Source: Parietaria judaica
Lineage: Eukaryota > Streptophyta > Magnoliopsida > Rosales > Urticaceae
Assembly (NCBI GenBank): GCA_954871525.1
Contig: OX940865.1
Span: forward strand, 5,766,001-5,830,000
DNA length: 64,000 nucleotides
Direction of reading: 5' to 3'
In this document: positions 34,301 to 44,445 of the stretch, piece by piece
How positions within the stretch are numbered: the stretch's first letter is position 1
Layout of the letters: every line of letters begins with the position of its first letter
Position numbers and translations under genes: made by a program
The notes under the pieces: generated by a model
The model's database searches: none
What the model saw: the letters and a program-made list of their open reading frames with translations, nothing else
Told to the model about the DNA's origin: nothing

Positions 34301-35325
34301 AAAGTTTGCACAAAGAAATATTAATATAATAAGAGGATAGAGGAATAAAAGCGCGGAAGAAATATAATAAAATAAGAGGAGAGAGAGAGAGAAACGAGAA
34401 AAAGATAAAATTAAATAAGAGGGGAGTGAAATTTACTTTAACCTCACTTGCGGGCCCACTTCATTTAATGAAGGGTATGCATTGACAAAGTGAACAGTGC
34501 CGAGGGTATAAACCTCTACCAAATCCCAAATTAGGTCATTCTTGCAATTTGCCCCATCAGATTATTTTATAGAGAAAATAGGCTAAAATGCCTCTCTTCC
34601 CTTTAAATTTTGGGCTCTTTAGGGTAATAGCCAAATTTAAATGTGTGTATAGCAAAATAGCCAAACTTTTGTTAATTTTGTAAACTAGCCAATTAACAAC
34701 TTAAACAAAACTCCAACTACATTATTGCCTTCATGTTTTAATAAAATTAAAAAATTTATTTATTTTCATTAATTGAAAATATTGCTATTAATTGAATAGC
34801 TATTAATATGGTAACAACCAAAATCAAACCCCCTTTTTTGTATAATTCAAATTTTAAATTCAAAACATTCATATAATTTTCGGATTTATTTTTTGTCAAA
34901 AAATATCAACAAATTAAATACGCGAATTAATGTAAATCAACAACGAATTAACGTAAATTAAAAACGAATCAACGTATATTAACAACGAATTAACGTAAAT
35001 TAACTATCAAAAATATTATTCATATTAAAATTTAAATACAATAATCAAATATTTTAAATACAAAAATAATCTATCTCCCGTACGCCGAAGCTTCGCCGTC
35101 GATCGCCGTGGCCTCGGTGTTTCCGAGCGAGTGCTCCGATGGAGGAGCTCCTTCGCGCACGACGGGGGTAGCGCAAACTCATGAGCTCACAAGCTCAGAC
35201 GACGACGGTGAGGGGTGCAGCGAGCCCATCGACGCCATTGCTCCGGTTTAACCCTAAAATCAGATCTGCAATTTCTCTTAAATTTTTATGCAATCTATAT
35301 TTTTACTAGGCCCATTGCTAAAAAA
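34301..35325. other. Spacer between MULE region and composite LTR element
   Basis: 34300-34560 is purine-rich then mixed; 34570-35050 is AT-rich with repeated AACGAATTAACGTAAATT words (34930-35000). A GC-rich patch at 35080-35230 contains short open frames but nothing recognisable. Confidence 0.5.
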
Positions 35326-35330
35326 CAAAG

Positions 35331-35672
35331 TGGTGCATTACGTGATGTGCTAATTGGAAATCAAATCCCCTTAATTCATGCACATGAATCAATCATGAAT
35401 CAATCTCTTTTATCATCTTTTATTATGCTATTATCTTCATTAGTTTCTTTGATTTATTTTGATTTTATTATAATTATATTAGGTACATTAGATCAAGTTT
35501 TTTATGATTATTATTAGGTTTCATTTATGCTACATTTATGCTATATAAGCAAGAGAAAACATGTGTAAGTTTTTAGTTGATTATGAATTAAAAATCGAGC
35601 TTTAGCTTGTGAAGTCGAGTTTATTCTCGCAAAGACGTGTTCTTCGTGTTCTTCGTATTCCGCTCTACACCA
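35331..35672 (+). repeat. 5' LTR (type A) of the composite element
   Basis: 342 bp, TGGTGCATTACG...CTCTACACCA. A TATA-like CTATATAAGC lies near 35541-35550. Differs from the 3' LTR at two bases. Confidence 0.92.
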
Positions 35673-35702
35673 GTTGGTATCAGAGCCGATCGCCTCTGTG
35701 CA

Positions 35703-37625
35703 ATGGCACCGAAGAAGCGAGCCCCTCGTGATGCTTCCGTAGAAGATGTTCTTAGGCGTGAAGAGGACGTAGGATTACGCGCTCAAGTGGAGTTGTTGAC
35801 TCGCCAAGTAGCCGCGCTACTACAAAATCAGGCGAATCAGCGACAATACAGAGACGGATCCGACACCGAAGACGACCTCGCGAATCCATTTGGTCGTGGT
35901 TATGGTGGTCATCGTCGTGAGCACGACGCACGCGAGACGACCCCGGAGAACTATCGATGGGAGACGGCGTTTAAGGTGGATATCCCGGAATTTCACGGCG
36001 GTGTTCAAGCCGAGGATTTCTTGGATTGGCTCATCGCAACGGAGGAGATTCTCGATTTCAAGGAGGTGCCGGAGGAGAGACGCGCGTCTCTTGTCGCCAC
36101 CCGCTTTCGAGGTCGAGCCGCCGCGTGGTGGTCCCAATTTCGTGCCCGGCGTGCGCGCACCGGAAAATCGAAGATCACATCGTGGATTAAGTTGAAGAAA
36201 CACATGCGGGAAGCGTTTCTTCCGCACAATTTTGCACGTACACTCTACAACAGTCTCCAAAATCTCCGGCAAGGTACTAAGTCTGTTGCCGACTACACTA
36301 CCGCTTTCCATATGCTCGTCACCCGCAACGACCTAGCCGAGACGGAGGAACAAATAACCTCTCGCTATATCGGAGGATTGCGCACATCTATCCAAGATGT
36401 ACTTAATTTATTTGATTCGGTCACCGTCTCCGAAGCGCATCAACGCGCCACCGCAATCGAAGCACAGCAAACACGTGATCGTTTTAGCGCCGGGGAATAC
36501 TCCTCCACCGCGCCGTCACCTACTGGACCAGCCTCTGCCATCACACCGCCTCATGCGACCACTACGAACTCCACGCGTGGACAGCCCCCACCCGGCCTTC
36601 GGTGTTTCGGATGTGGCGAAGCTGGTCATCGGCGAGCCAATTGTCCTAAAAATGCTCGTCATGGATTCCTTCTCGACAACGCTCCACACAATTTTGATGA
36701 CTCACCTATTTATGATGAAGAACCAGGAGAAAAAGAAGAAGTCATTGAGAAAGTTCACGGCGACGTCGGACAAGCTCTTTTCATTCGGCGTAATTTCCTT
36801 GCACCTCTGAGTCGCGACAATGGATGGTTACGCACAAATATCTTCCAATCCTCATGCACCATCGGGGAAAAAGTTTGCCGCTTCATGATCGATTCGGGAA
36901 GTTGCGAAAATGTGGTCGCTGTAGAAGTGGTTGAAAAGCTTGGACTTCGACCGGAGAAACACCCTCATCCTTACAAGCTTGCGTGGTTACAATCCAACAC
37001 CGACATCACTGTTTCACAACGTGTGCAAGTGAGTTTTTCTATTGGCTCAACATATAAAGATGATGTCGTTTGTGATATAGTCAAGATGGATGCATGTCAT
37101 TTACTTCTTGGGCGCCCGTGGCAATTCGACCGCCACACGATACATGATGGGAATGCTAACACGTATAGCTTCCTTTTCGGCGGAAAGAAGATTGTTCTCC
37201 ACCCGTCAAACACGACAACAATGCCCACACCACGTGCTTCAATGACGCTTCTTAACCGAACCGAGTTTAAAAAATATCGTGACGTCGAGTTCTCCGTTGG
37301 TGACTACGTGTGGGCAGTCATTTCTAAAGAGTGTGTTCCTGCACACGAATACAAAAAGCTCAAGCCCAAAATAATTGGTCCGGTCGAAATAGTGGAAAAA
37401 GTCAACCCGAATGCATATCGTCTCCGCCTACCGAGCAACATTCGAACGCATGACGTTTTTAGCGTCAAGCATCTTCACTTGTACACTGGCGACGACTCCA
37501 ACGAGGACACACCGCCGAATTCGGGGACGAATTCTTTCGACCCGGGAGAGAATGATGCAGATATAATTGGCATGAATTTCATGAACGCGTGGGACCGTAA
37601 GATCGGGAAATCTTCCAAGAATTAA
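35703..37625 (+). CDS. Gag-protease-integrase C-terminal fusion polyprotein
   Basis: Intact 640-residue ORF from the ATG at 35703 (MAPKKRAPRD). The gag region (about 80-260) includes WWSQFRARRAR and LRQGTKSVADYTTAFHMLV. Then come a zinc knuckle CFGCGEAGHRRANC (C-x2-C-x4-H-x4-C), an aspartic protease with FMIDSGS and LLLGRPW, and directly afterwards an integrase C-terminal tether of chromovirus type (VEFSVGDYVWAVISKE, KLKPKIIGPVEIVEKVNPNA, DVFSVKHLHLYTGDD). The whole of RT, RNase H and the integrase catalytic core is missing, yet the frame is open across the junction near residue 535. It could supply particle and protease functions but cannot reverse-transcribe by itself. The frame also stays open upstream of the ATG into the 5' LTR. 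Confidence 0.88.
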   Translation: MAPKKRAPRDASVEDVLRREEDVGLRAQVELLTRQVAALLQNQANQRQYRDGSDTEDDLANPFGRGYGGHRREHDARETTPENYRWETAFKVDIPEFHGGVQAEDFLDWLIATEEILDFKEVPEERRASLVATRFRGRAAAWWSQFRARRARTGKSKITSWIKLKKHMREAFLPHNFARTLYNSLQNLRQGTKSVADYTTAFHMLVTRNDLAETEEQITSRYIGGLRTSIQDVLNLFDSVTVSEAHQRATAIEAQQTRDRFSAGEYSSTAPSPTGPASAITPPHATTTNSTRGQPPPGLRCFGCGEAGHRRANCPKNARHGFLLDNAPHNFDDSPIYDEEPGEKEEVIEKVHGDVGQALFIRRNFLAPLSRDNGWLRTNIFQSSCTIGEKVCRFMIDSGSCENVVAVEVVEKLGLRPEKHPHPYKLAWLQSNTDITVSQRVQVSFSIGSTYKDDVVCDIVKMDACHLLLGRPWQFDRHTIHDGNANTYSFLFGGKKIVLHPSNTTTMPTPRASMTLLNRTEFKKYRDVEFSVGDYVWAVISKECVPAHEYKKLKPKIIGPVEIVEKVNPNAYRLRLPSNIRTHDVFSVKHLHLYTGDDSNEDTPPNSGTNSFDPGENDADIIGMNFMNAWDRKIGKSSKN

Positions 37626-37899
37626 AGTCATATATTTGCCTCTTTATTTATGCAATTTCCAGTTTTTAATTAGTCTTTATTTTGATTGAATAATTATCCC
37701 TTTTCTTTGGCATTTGGTTGCCTTATTGGGATTTATTTTCTTTATGCAATTATTGTAACATCCTCATATTGAGAGGAGGTGAGAAAGAACGATGGCTGAA
37801 TAATTGAAGAAGAAATCAAGTTCATTAGCTCTCTGTCTCAGAGTTATAACTTGTTTGATTACCGTTCATTCTCGTCCCTACGTATTCCGCTCTACATCA
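37553..37899 (+). repeat. Internal LTR (type B) of the composite element
   Basis: 347 bp from TGATGCAGATATAATTGG after a purine-rich GGGAGAGAA to CTCTACATCA before a second primer-binding site. Only the last 20 or so bases match the type A LTR (CGTATTCCGCTCTACATCA), so it comes from a related but distinct element. Confidence 0.75.
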
Positions 37900-37938
37900 G
37901 TTGGTATCAGAGCCACTCGTTTCTGTGCAGAGGCACCG

Positions 37939-38889
37939 ATGAAACGAGCCGTTCGCGACGCTTTCGTAGAGGATATGGTGAGACGAGAAGAGGTCGACGG
38001 ATTCCGTGCTCAGGTGGAATTGCTGATCCGTCAGATGGCAGCAATGATGCAGAATCAAACGGAGCAAAGATGCCAAGACGAGTCCGACACCGAGGACGAC
38101 CAAGCCAACCTGTTCGGGCAGAATTTTGGACGTGCGGCGGTCCCGGAGGATGCGCGATGGGTAGCGGCGTTCCAGGTGGCTATCCCGGAGTACGACGAAA
38201 CGACGTACGATGAGGCGGAGCACGGCGAGGCCGTGTACGACGAGTCGGTTTACGGCGAGACGGAGTATGACAAACCCGTATACGATGAGTACGATGAGGC
38301 CGTGTATGGCGAGGTCGTATACGACGACAACATGTGCGACAAGAAGGATGATAAGATAGTTTTGGTTTCAAGCATGGCCACCGAAGTGGCCGCACCGAGC
38401 AATTCCATTGTGGTGGCGGTCGTGACGACCACGAGTGGAGTTCCGAAAATCAAGTTAAGCACAACGTGGAAACAATCGCGTAAAGTTCCCGCTCAACTAC
38501 AACCTATGTACGTGCATGACCGTGATAGACGAAAAACTAAGCTTGAAGACATGATCAAGAGATATTGGCGGGGCTGCAAATCCAATGCATTTGTTTTACG
38601 ACGACGACTTTGGCGCCGACACAAGCGCGGCGATGGCGGCGGACTTGCGATACCTATTGGCGCTCTAAATTCGAGGACGAATTTTTTTCAAGCCGAGGAG
38701 AATGGTGCATTACGTGATGTGCTAATTGGAAATCAAATCCCCTTAATTCATGCACATGAATCAATCATGAATCAATATCTTTTATCATCTTTTATTATGC
38801 TATTATCTTCATTAGTTTCTTTGATTTATTTTGATTTTATTATAATTATATTAGGTACATTAGATCAAGTTTTTTATGATTATTATTAG
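37939..38889 (+). CDS. Second gag-like ORF with Tyr/Asp/Glu repeats
   Basis: Begins MKRAVRDAFVEDMVRREE, clearly homologous to the start of the first ORF (MAPKKRAPRDASVEDVLRREE). It includes QVELLIRQMAAMMQNQ and DESDTEDDQANLFGQ. After AFQVAIPEYDE the gag domain is replaced by short repeats (YDEAVYGE type), then a basic stretch. It reads through the purine tract into the 3' LTR, where it stops. No zinc knuckle or enzyme domain. A degenerate second module of the composite element rather than a host gene. Confidence 0.6.
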   Translation: MKRAVRDAFVEDMVRREEVDGFRAQVELLIRQMAAMMQNQTEQRCQDESDTEDDQANLFGQNFGRAAVPEDARWVAAFQVAIPEYDETTYDEAEHGEAVYDESVYGETEYDKPVYDEYDEAVYGEVVYDDNMCDKKDDKIVLVSSMATEVAAPSNSIVVAVVTTTSGVPKIKLSTTWKQSRKVPAQLQPMYVHDRDRRKTKLEDMIKRYWRGCKSNAFVLRRRLWRRHKRGDGGGLAIPIGALNSRTNFFQAEENGALRDVLIGNQIPLIHAHESIMNQYLLSSFIMLLSSLVSLIYFDFIIIILGTLDQVFYDYY

Positions 38890-39044
38890 GTTTCATTTAT
38901 GCTACATTTATGCTATATAAGCAAGAGAAAACATGTGTAAGTTTTTAGTTGATTATGAATTAAAAATCGAGCTTTAGCTTGTGAAGTCGAGTTTATTCTC
39001 GCAAAGACGTGTTCTTCGTGTTCTTCGTATTCCGCTCTACATCA
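38703..39044 (+). repeat. 3' LTR (type A) of the composite element
   Basis: 342 bp, 99.4% identical to 35331-35672. The target duplication CAAAG follows immediately. Confidence 0.92.
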
Positions 39045-39310
39045 CAAAGAGGGTATGAATTGCAATAAAATTCCACTTAAAGCTATTTTTGCAAAAAACC
39101 CTAATTTTGTACAAGTTTTAAATAACCTTAGGTAGTTTTGGCATCAATATTTTTTATTTCTATCGAAAATATCAACCAAAAGAATATAGAAATGTTGTGA
39201 GAGTGTAGACTAGATATTTCCAGACAAAAGAAAAAGGTAGAAAATCCCCAAAAACGCAATCCGAATTCTCATCTCCTCTTCCACAAGAACCAACTCAACC
39301 AAGCCCTACA

Positions 39311-39730
39311 ATGTGGAGCTCTACCTGGGCTTCGCTCAATCTCCACCACCACGCGCTCTCTCTCTCCCCCAAACCTCTCATTCCCTTCCCGGCGGCGGCG
39401 AGCCACGAGTCGCTGCGGTTCTCTCCCGCTCTCTCGGCGGCTAAACAGGCGAGGCTCGTGGCGGTGGCGGCGAAGTCGGCGGGGTCGAAGGACAGCACGG
39501 AGGAGCAGAAGTGGATGAACGAGGGGCTGGTGACGGAGTCGCTGCCCAACGGCATGTTCCGGATCAAGCTGGAGAACAACGACCTGATCATCGGCTACAT
39601 CTCCGGCAAGATCCGCAAGAGCTTCATCAGGATCCTGCCCGGCGACCGAGTTAAGGTCGAGGTCAGCCGCTACGACTCCACCAGAGGCAGGATCGTCTAC
39701 CGGCTCCGCAGCAACAAAGATCCTGCTTAG
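39311..39730 (+). CDS. infA: Chloroplast translation initiation factor IF-1, nuclear-encoded
   Basis: Single-exon ORF of 139 residues. Residues 1 to about 60 are rich in Ser, Ala, Pro and Leu with few acidic residues, as expected of a plastid transit peptide. From about residue 68 the mature part ([56 protein letters not shown]) is a complete S1/OB-fold IF-1 of normal length. IF-1 binds the A site of the small ribosomal subunit during initiation. In many flowering plants infA was lost from the plastid genome and replaced by a nuclear gene of this design. The start chosen is the first ATG, which gives the full leader. Strongly supported. Confidence 0.95.
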   Translation: MWSSTWASLNLHHHALSLSPKPLIPFPAAASHESLRFSPALSAAKQARLVAVAAKSAGSKDSTEEQKWMNEGLVTESLPNGMFRIKLENNDLIIGYISGKIRKSFIRILPGDRVKVEVSRYDSTRGRIVYRLRSNKDPA

Positions 39731-41035
39731 AAACAAACCAAACCTCAAGTTCAGTCCATCCTTTCTTTGCTCTTTAATTGATTCTGCGAAGCAAGTTACA
39801 GGGTTTTAGCTTGAATATCAGGAATTTAATAGTAAAGAGATCAATTTTGTGTATCAAAACTCTGCGTTATATATATTCATATTGTGTTAATATAGTTTTT
39901 GCTTTTACATAATTAAACACTAATTCGCAAATCAGATAACGGTAGCGAAAAATAGTAAAGCTGACTTGAAAGAGGTTTGCTTTCGGTAAACGGTGCGTTT
40001 ACCCAGATTAATCTCGTGAAATAACGAATTAAATTGCTAAAAGATCTCATTTGGGATTTTAATTTACTCAATGTTTTTAGGACTCACTGCCAGGAAACAT
40101 GAAAAGTGTTGAAGGAGAGTATGCAGTGAATGGAAATCCAATTTAAGGTCATTTTGACATTTTGCCATGAAATAAGTCCTCGATTACAAAGCAAAGCGTA
40201 TATGGTCGATCAACTTGATCACTTTGGGCGATTTTCGGGAGTTAGGTTTTACAGTTCAAAATTTACTTTTACCAAAATTTAGGTTATTTGAGAAATGAAG
40301 ATTGAAGCTTGACTGATTGTAGAAAGAAAACTCAGTTCTGCCATTGAAGTTTCGGAATTCGTGTTAAGTGAGAATTTGTTCAATTCAATTAGTGAATGAT
40401 ATCATTCTTCTTCTAATCATCATGATGCCATACATAAAGTTGGCATCTTTTTAGTCCTTGAAACTCCATTTTTGGTCTGTGGGATTTCTTGAAATCAGAT
40501 TTATCTTAAATGTGCAACTTTGCTTACCTCAACCTCTTCCTCTACCATTTGGATTTGTTTAGCGCTCATAATTAGGTGACAAATTGCATATTTCAAATTC
40601 TTTAGTATGTTACTTTTAATAGAGCCGGGCATCAAGCTACATTGGAAAAAACAAAATTCCAAACCCGAATTTTTACTTTTTTTTTTTAATTAGAAGAATA
40701 AATTGGACCGAGCCTATATTTTAGCCCGCGGACCAGAGCTAATTCAAGCTTGGGTAGCCCTGCCCGGATCTCACCCATCTACTTTAATTACATGAAGTCC
40801 AAACATTGAGTTCTTCATAGCGAACGACAAGTCATCCATTAAAACGACAACAAATATAACTTAGTCATAAACGACAACAACAACAACAAGTCAGTTAGGG
40901 TCAGCGCAAGCGGTGTTTGATCCGACGTGGCACGATTCCAAAGAAGTCTCTCGAAACTCTGCTCAGTAAAACCCTAAACCTTAAATTCAGTCCCTCCCGA
41001 ACCCTAGCTCCCAAAAAGCTCGAGCTCTCTCAAAA
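39731..41035. other. Spacer between IF-1 and the acidic-protein gene
   Basis: IF-1 3' flank, then AT-rich sequence with no recognisable gene. Close to the next gene a telo-box-like AAACCCTAA occurs at about 40968-40976. This motif is common in 5' regions of plant genes expressed in dividing cells, and is probably in the 5' UTR or promoter. Confidence 0.5.
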
Positions 41036-41401
41036 ATGGCGGCGAAATCGATCCTCAAGGACGCCAAGGCTCCTCTCGACCTCCTCCGCATCGCCGCCCT
41101 CTCCGCGGCGCGACCCAGCCCCGTCTCCTACGTCGCCGCTGCGACTCCTCCGACGCCGCTCGCCGATTCGGCGGTTCTCCGCCGGAGCATCGGCAGCGGG
41201 AGCCTCTGGGCGGTGAACTCCGAGCTGTTCCGCGTCAAAGCGCGTGGCGGATCGAAGCCGGTGGTCGACGAGGAGAGCGAGGAAGACGACGAGGAGTTGG
41301 ACATCTCGGACGGCGATCTCGACGACATGGACGATGACGAGGCTTTCGAAGACGAAGACGACGAAGAGGAAGAGGAAGAGGTAGGCGTGTCGAAGAGATA
41401 G
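41036..41401 (+). CDS. Small acidic protein with an organelle-like leader
   Basis: 121-residue ORF starting in a good plant context (AAAAATGGCGGCG). Residues 1 to about 55 are Ala/Ser/Arg/Leu-rich with no early acidic cluster (MAAKSILKDAKAPLDLLRIA), compatible with mitochondrial or plastid targeting. Residues 78-115 are an almost pure Asp/Glu run with a few hydrophobics (EELDISDGDLDDMDDDEAF), and the protein ends VGVSKR. I do not recognise the family. A GAG|GTAGGC near 41380 could be a splice donor, so the gene may have a further exon instead of the stop used here. GC-rich coding composition and a telo-box upstream support a real gene. Confidence 0.65.
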   Translation: MAAKSILKDAKAPLDLLRIAALSAARPSPVSYVAAATPPTPLADSAVLRRSIGSGSLWAVNSELFRVKARGGSKPVVDEESEEDDEELDISDGDLDDMDDDEAFEDEDDEEEEEEVGVSKR

Positions 41402-41987
41402 TGAATCTTGATGGCTTGGATCACCGATCTATGAAGATTCTGTTTTCTAGGATTTGGATAATTGTTTGAGGCTCGTTCTTCTGGTTTTGATCATTTGGAT
41501 TTCATTTCATTGAGAATAAAAATATATAAAATGAAATATATCTCTACCTTTTTCCATTTGAATTTCCAATAGTAGTGATGCTCTTTTCCTTTTCTTTTTT
41601 TTTTTTTGGACGGGCAATCTGGTTCAATTTATAAGGACTTTTACCGTATCCAATTCAAAAATATGAAGTAGAAAGTTGTCAAACTATTAATAAAGCTAAC
41701 AGAAAAAACAGAAGAGTTCTTCTACGGAGCTGGGTGACAGACTGATCAGAATTTATCACACGTACATATATATATATATATATATATTTATTAAAGCGAT
41801 AATTATAATTAATAACAAATTCTAGTTTGCTAAACCGAGTATCAAATTTGCTAGCTGAAAAAATAGTGTTTTGGCTTTTCTTGTAAAAATAAGTAAATAA
41901 ATAAATAAATGTACCTAATTATATCTACAAGACAATTAAAATTGCAAATTAACTAATTAAATTTACAAACATGGTTGAATTTCACAG
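41402..41987. other. Spacer before the first RING-H2 gene
   Basis: 3' flank of the acidic-protein gene and of the converging RING-H2 gene. Contains a T tract near 41597-41608, an (AT)n run at about 41766-41789 and AAAT repeats near 41890. No gene. Confidence 0.55.
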
Positions 41988-42437
41988 CTAAACCTCAAAT
42001 AAGCAACTTCTACATAGAGGGCAAGTTGGATTCTTCTTCAGCCAATTCCCGATGCAATCAGAGTGGAAAACGTGATTGCACACCGGAAAAATCTGGCATG
42101 CGTCGCCGGCCACGTAATCCTCCAGGCAGATCGCGCACGTCTTCTCCTTTTCCAGTGAATGCACCTCCACAATCTCTGGTGTCCGCCACTGTCGTCGCCC
42201 TATCTGGTCCAGAATCTCCAGAAGCCGCCGGTTCGGGCTGGCCTCGACATCCTCCTGGTGAAGGACCCGGCAGATGATGTGGACGCCGGAGACAACGACA
42301 AGCGAGATCGCCATGGAGAAGATGACGATAACGAGAAGGATCGCGAGCAGGACGCAGATTCCGGTGAGGAGCCAGAAGACGGGGGCGGGGACCGCAAGAG
42401 CGGTGAAGAAGCTGAGTTGAGGAAATGTCGTGTTCAT
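41988..42437 (-). CDS. RING-H2 membrane E3 ubiquitin ligase (ATL-like), copy 1
   Basis: 149 residues, intronless. One long hydrophobic segment (about 21-57, VFWLLTGICVLLAILLVIVI) is followed by a short linker and a C-terminal RING-H2: C101-x2-C104-x15-C120-x-H122-x2-H125-x2-C128-x10-C139-x2-C142, with W131 ahead of the seventh ligand. It ends CRSCLFEV. Small plant E3 ligases with one N-terminal membrane anchor and a RING-H2 are the ATL and related families; they recruit an E2 and ubiquitinate membrane-associated targets. The GLD motif of classic ATLs is not evident. Tandem paralog of 44986-45477, with identical ligand spacing and a matching FEV end. Confidence 0.9.
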   Translation of the reverse strand: MNTTFPQLSFFTALAVPAPVFWLLTGICVLLAILLVIVIFSMAISLVVVSGVHIICRVLHQEDVEASPNRRLLEILDQIGRRQWRTPEIVEVHSLEKEKTCAICLEDYVAGDACQIFPVCNHVFHSDCIGNWLKKNPTCPLCRSCLFEV

Positions 42438-42464
42438 CTTCCCAGATTAAGTAATCAAATTTCT

Positions 42465-42790
42465 ATCCTCGAGATACTGGGTTCAAACCCGGCCACAAAA
42501 AAAAATGAAGAAGAAAAAAACGCTCCACCGAAATAATAACTAGTTCACTTAGTTGAGTATTTGAACTCGTATACTTGAGGTAGAGAGTTAAAGCGTTACG
42601 ACAGACAAAAACAAAAACGCACAGCTTAAAAAATATCGTTTTTCGAACGGTCCTCGGTGCTCGAAAACTGCTGTTGGAAACGCTCAGATGGGATTGTGCA
42701 AAAATGGCAGATAGCAGGGTTGTTTTATAGGGTAATTAGAGGCCAAGTGGTTTGATTAATTAGTAGGATTTCTTAACTTAAATTAAAACC
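42465..42790. repeat. Duplicated segment upstream of RING-H2 copy 1
   Basis: 42465-42600 matches 46085-46235 (shared GAGATACTGGGTTCAAACC, TAGTATTTGAACTCGT-like and GAGTTA phrases). 42610-42790 matches 47418-47533 plus 48124-48190 (CGAAAACTG, GGGATTGTG, AAAATGGCAGATA, GGGTAATTAGAGGCCA). In the other copy the two halves are separated by one insertion and the second half is split by a hAT-like element. The GGTTCAAACC word resembles a pol III B box, so part of it may derive from a SINE. Confidence 0.75.
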
Positions 42791-42799
42791 AACGCGTGT

Positions 42800-44330
42800 A
42801 TTTCTGGAATGTTTATCTTACAAGTTATAAGTTGCAACAGTCTTTCTAGATACCTATATGAATCAGGTTAATGTGGTCTGGTCAAACTGGAAGTTTCCGT
42901 TTGACCACATTCCGGATAAAATCCGGAACATTCCGGGTTTTTTTTTTTTTGGGTAGAAATCTAAATTTTTGTAACTTTCAGATATTTTATTAGTTATATA
43001 ATAAATGTATATTTACTCATTATATTTATAATTATATATTGATAATAAAATAAATTTATTCGTAAATTACTTGCCGGGAAAATATTACATTATTCATTTC
43101 GTAATATTTAGAAAGGATAATGGTGATAAAAAAAATACTATTTTTTACTTGAACAACGTAATTGCAAGCTTTCAATTATATGGATTAAATACTCAAAGAT
43201 TCAAAATTTATGTCCACCAATGTCTCTGTTCCAACAACTTAAGTGAATATATGAAAAAAAAAATTGACGCAAATACCCTAACTCGAAAAAACTCCCCCTC
43301 ACGACATTGACGCGACCTTTGACGAATGGAGACGATGCTGACCATCGACGAACAAAGTTGACTCTGTCGGATGCTAATAGCCAACCAATCTCAGGCTTAT
43401 ACGTGTACCATATATATTGCTCAATAACTTTATTGTAACGGATACACTAACCGATAAAAAAAATTAGGTTTTGAATACTTAATCCGCACAATTGAAAGCT
43501 TGAGATTATGCTGCTCAAATTCTAAAACTGTAGATACTTTCACCCTATTCAGAAACATTTGTTTTTTTTTTCTTTCAAAATACTTTGTTTAATTAGAAGC
43601 CAAGGTGCTCGTATTGTATCATAGTTGTAGTAACTAATTATTTGTACAAAAATAGCCAATTGCAAGGAAAATAAAAATAGATTTTTTCCTAACATTTACA
43701 ACTTCTCTTTCCTTTTCTCCATATATAAAAATTCTATCGATTTAGCCAGCAAATATCCAAATAAAAAATTATAATCGAGTGAAAAAGATCTGTTCAAAGT
43801 TTAATTCATAAAATACACAACATAAATTTGATTCATGATTAATAATCATGTATAGAAACAATTTAATAAATAACGTTAAATATGTAAATGAAAATGATAT
43901 GTTCTTTAATTGTGTTAAATTTTGAGTACACAAATTTTCAAAGTGAATTCAAGTTCCAACTAATTAAATATTTATAAAAATTACACACAAGAATTCAAAT
44001 AAAAAAAAATATTATCAAGGTAATTACGTACGTAGAAACTAAAAGCAAGTAGAACCAGCTAACTTTGAATTTATTTATCTCCGAGCATAGTCTGTCATCC
44101 AACAAAAAGTCAACGAGCCACGAAGAATCCCGTAACAAGTATTTTTGATTTTTCGTCATTGACTTTTAGGTTTTTTTTTTTTTAATCATGTTCATCCATC
44201 ATTCAATAATTATGTGTATAATTATACATACTCAACCTCTCCAATATTATTTCGCCCTCGGAATTTAGAGTTTGTATCCTCGTCCACGTACCAGTGTCAT
44301 AAATATACATGTAAATATTAGAAATTGTAA
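42800..44330. other. Spacer between the RING-H2 genes
   Basis: AT-rich with no gene. A CCGGAA-rich patch lies at 42885-42940. Confidence 0.5.
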
Positions 44331-44445
44331 CAAATATACTTTTGTGTCCAAGGTTTAAGAAAAATACCTATGTGTGAGAGTAAAAAAATACACACACTGG
44401 ACATTTTTCTTAAACCATTTACACAAAATAAGTATTTTTCAAAAT
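44331..44445. mobile_element. Short foldback MITE
   Basis: Inverted repeat with arms around AGGTTTAAGAAAAATACC and CATTTTTCTTAAACC. Same family as 45766-45873. Target duplication not resolved. Confidence 0.55.

Larger units (their letters stand above)
35331..39044 (+). mobile_element. Composite non-autonomous Ty3/gypsy element with three LTRs
   Basis: The outer LTRs (35331-35672 and 38703-39044) are each 342 bp with only 2 differences (99.4%). A CAAAG duplication flanks them (35326-35330 and 39045-39049). An initiator-Met-type primer-binding site TGGTATCAGAGCC follows at 35675. Inside lies a complete gag-protease-integrase-tail ORF. Then come a third, different LTR (37553-37899), a second primer-binding site TGGTATCAGAGCC (about 37902) and a shorter gag-like ORF, ending at a purine-rich GCCGAGGAGAA before the 3' LTR. 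Reverse transcriptase, RNase H and the integrase core are absent. The whole unit appears to have inserted as one. Confidence 0.9.

Noticed and set aside
39269..39748. 159-codon ORF antisense to the IF-1 gene
   Set aside because: Shadow of the GC-rich IF-1 coding sequence, which has an unmistakable OB-fold protein.
42478..42490. GGTTCAAACC as evidence of a complete SINE
   Set aside because: A B-box-like word is present here and near 46105, but no convincing A box, 3' tail or target duplication was found.
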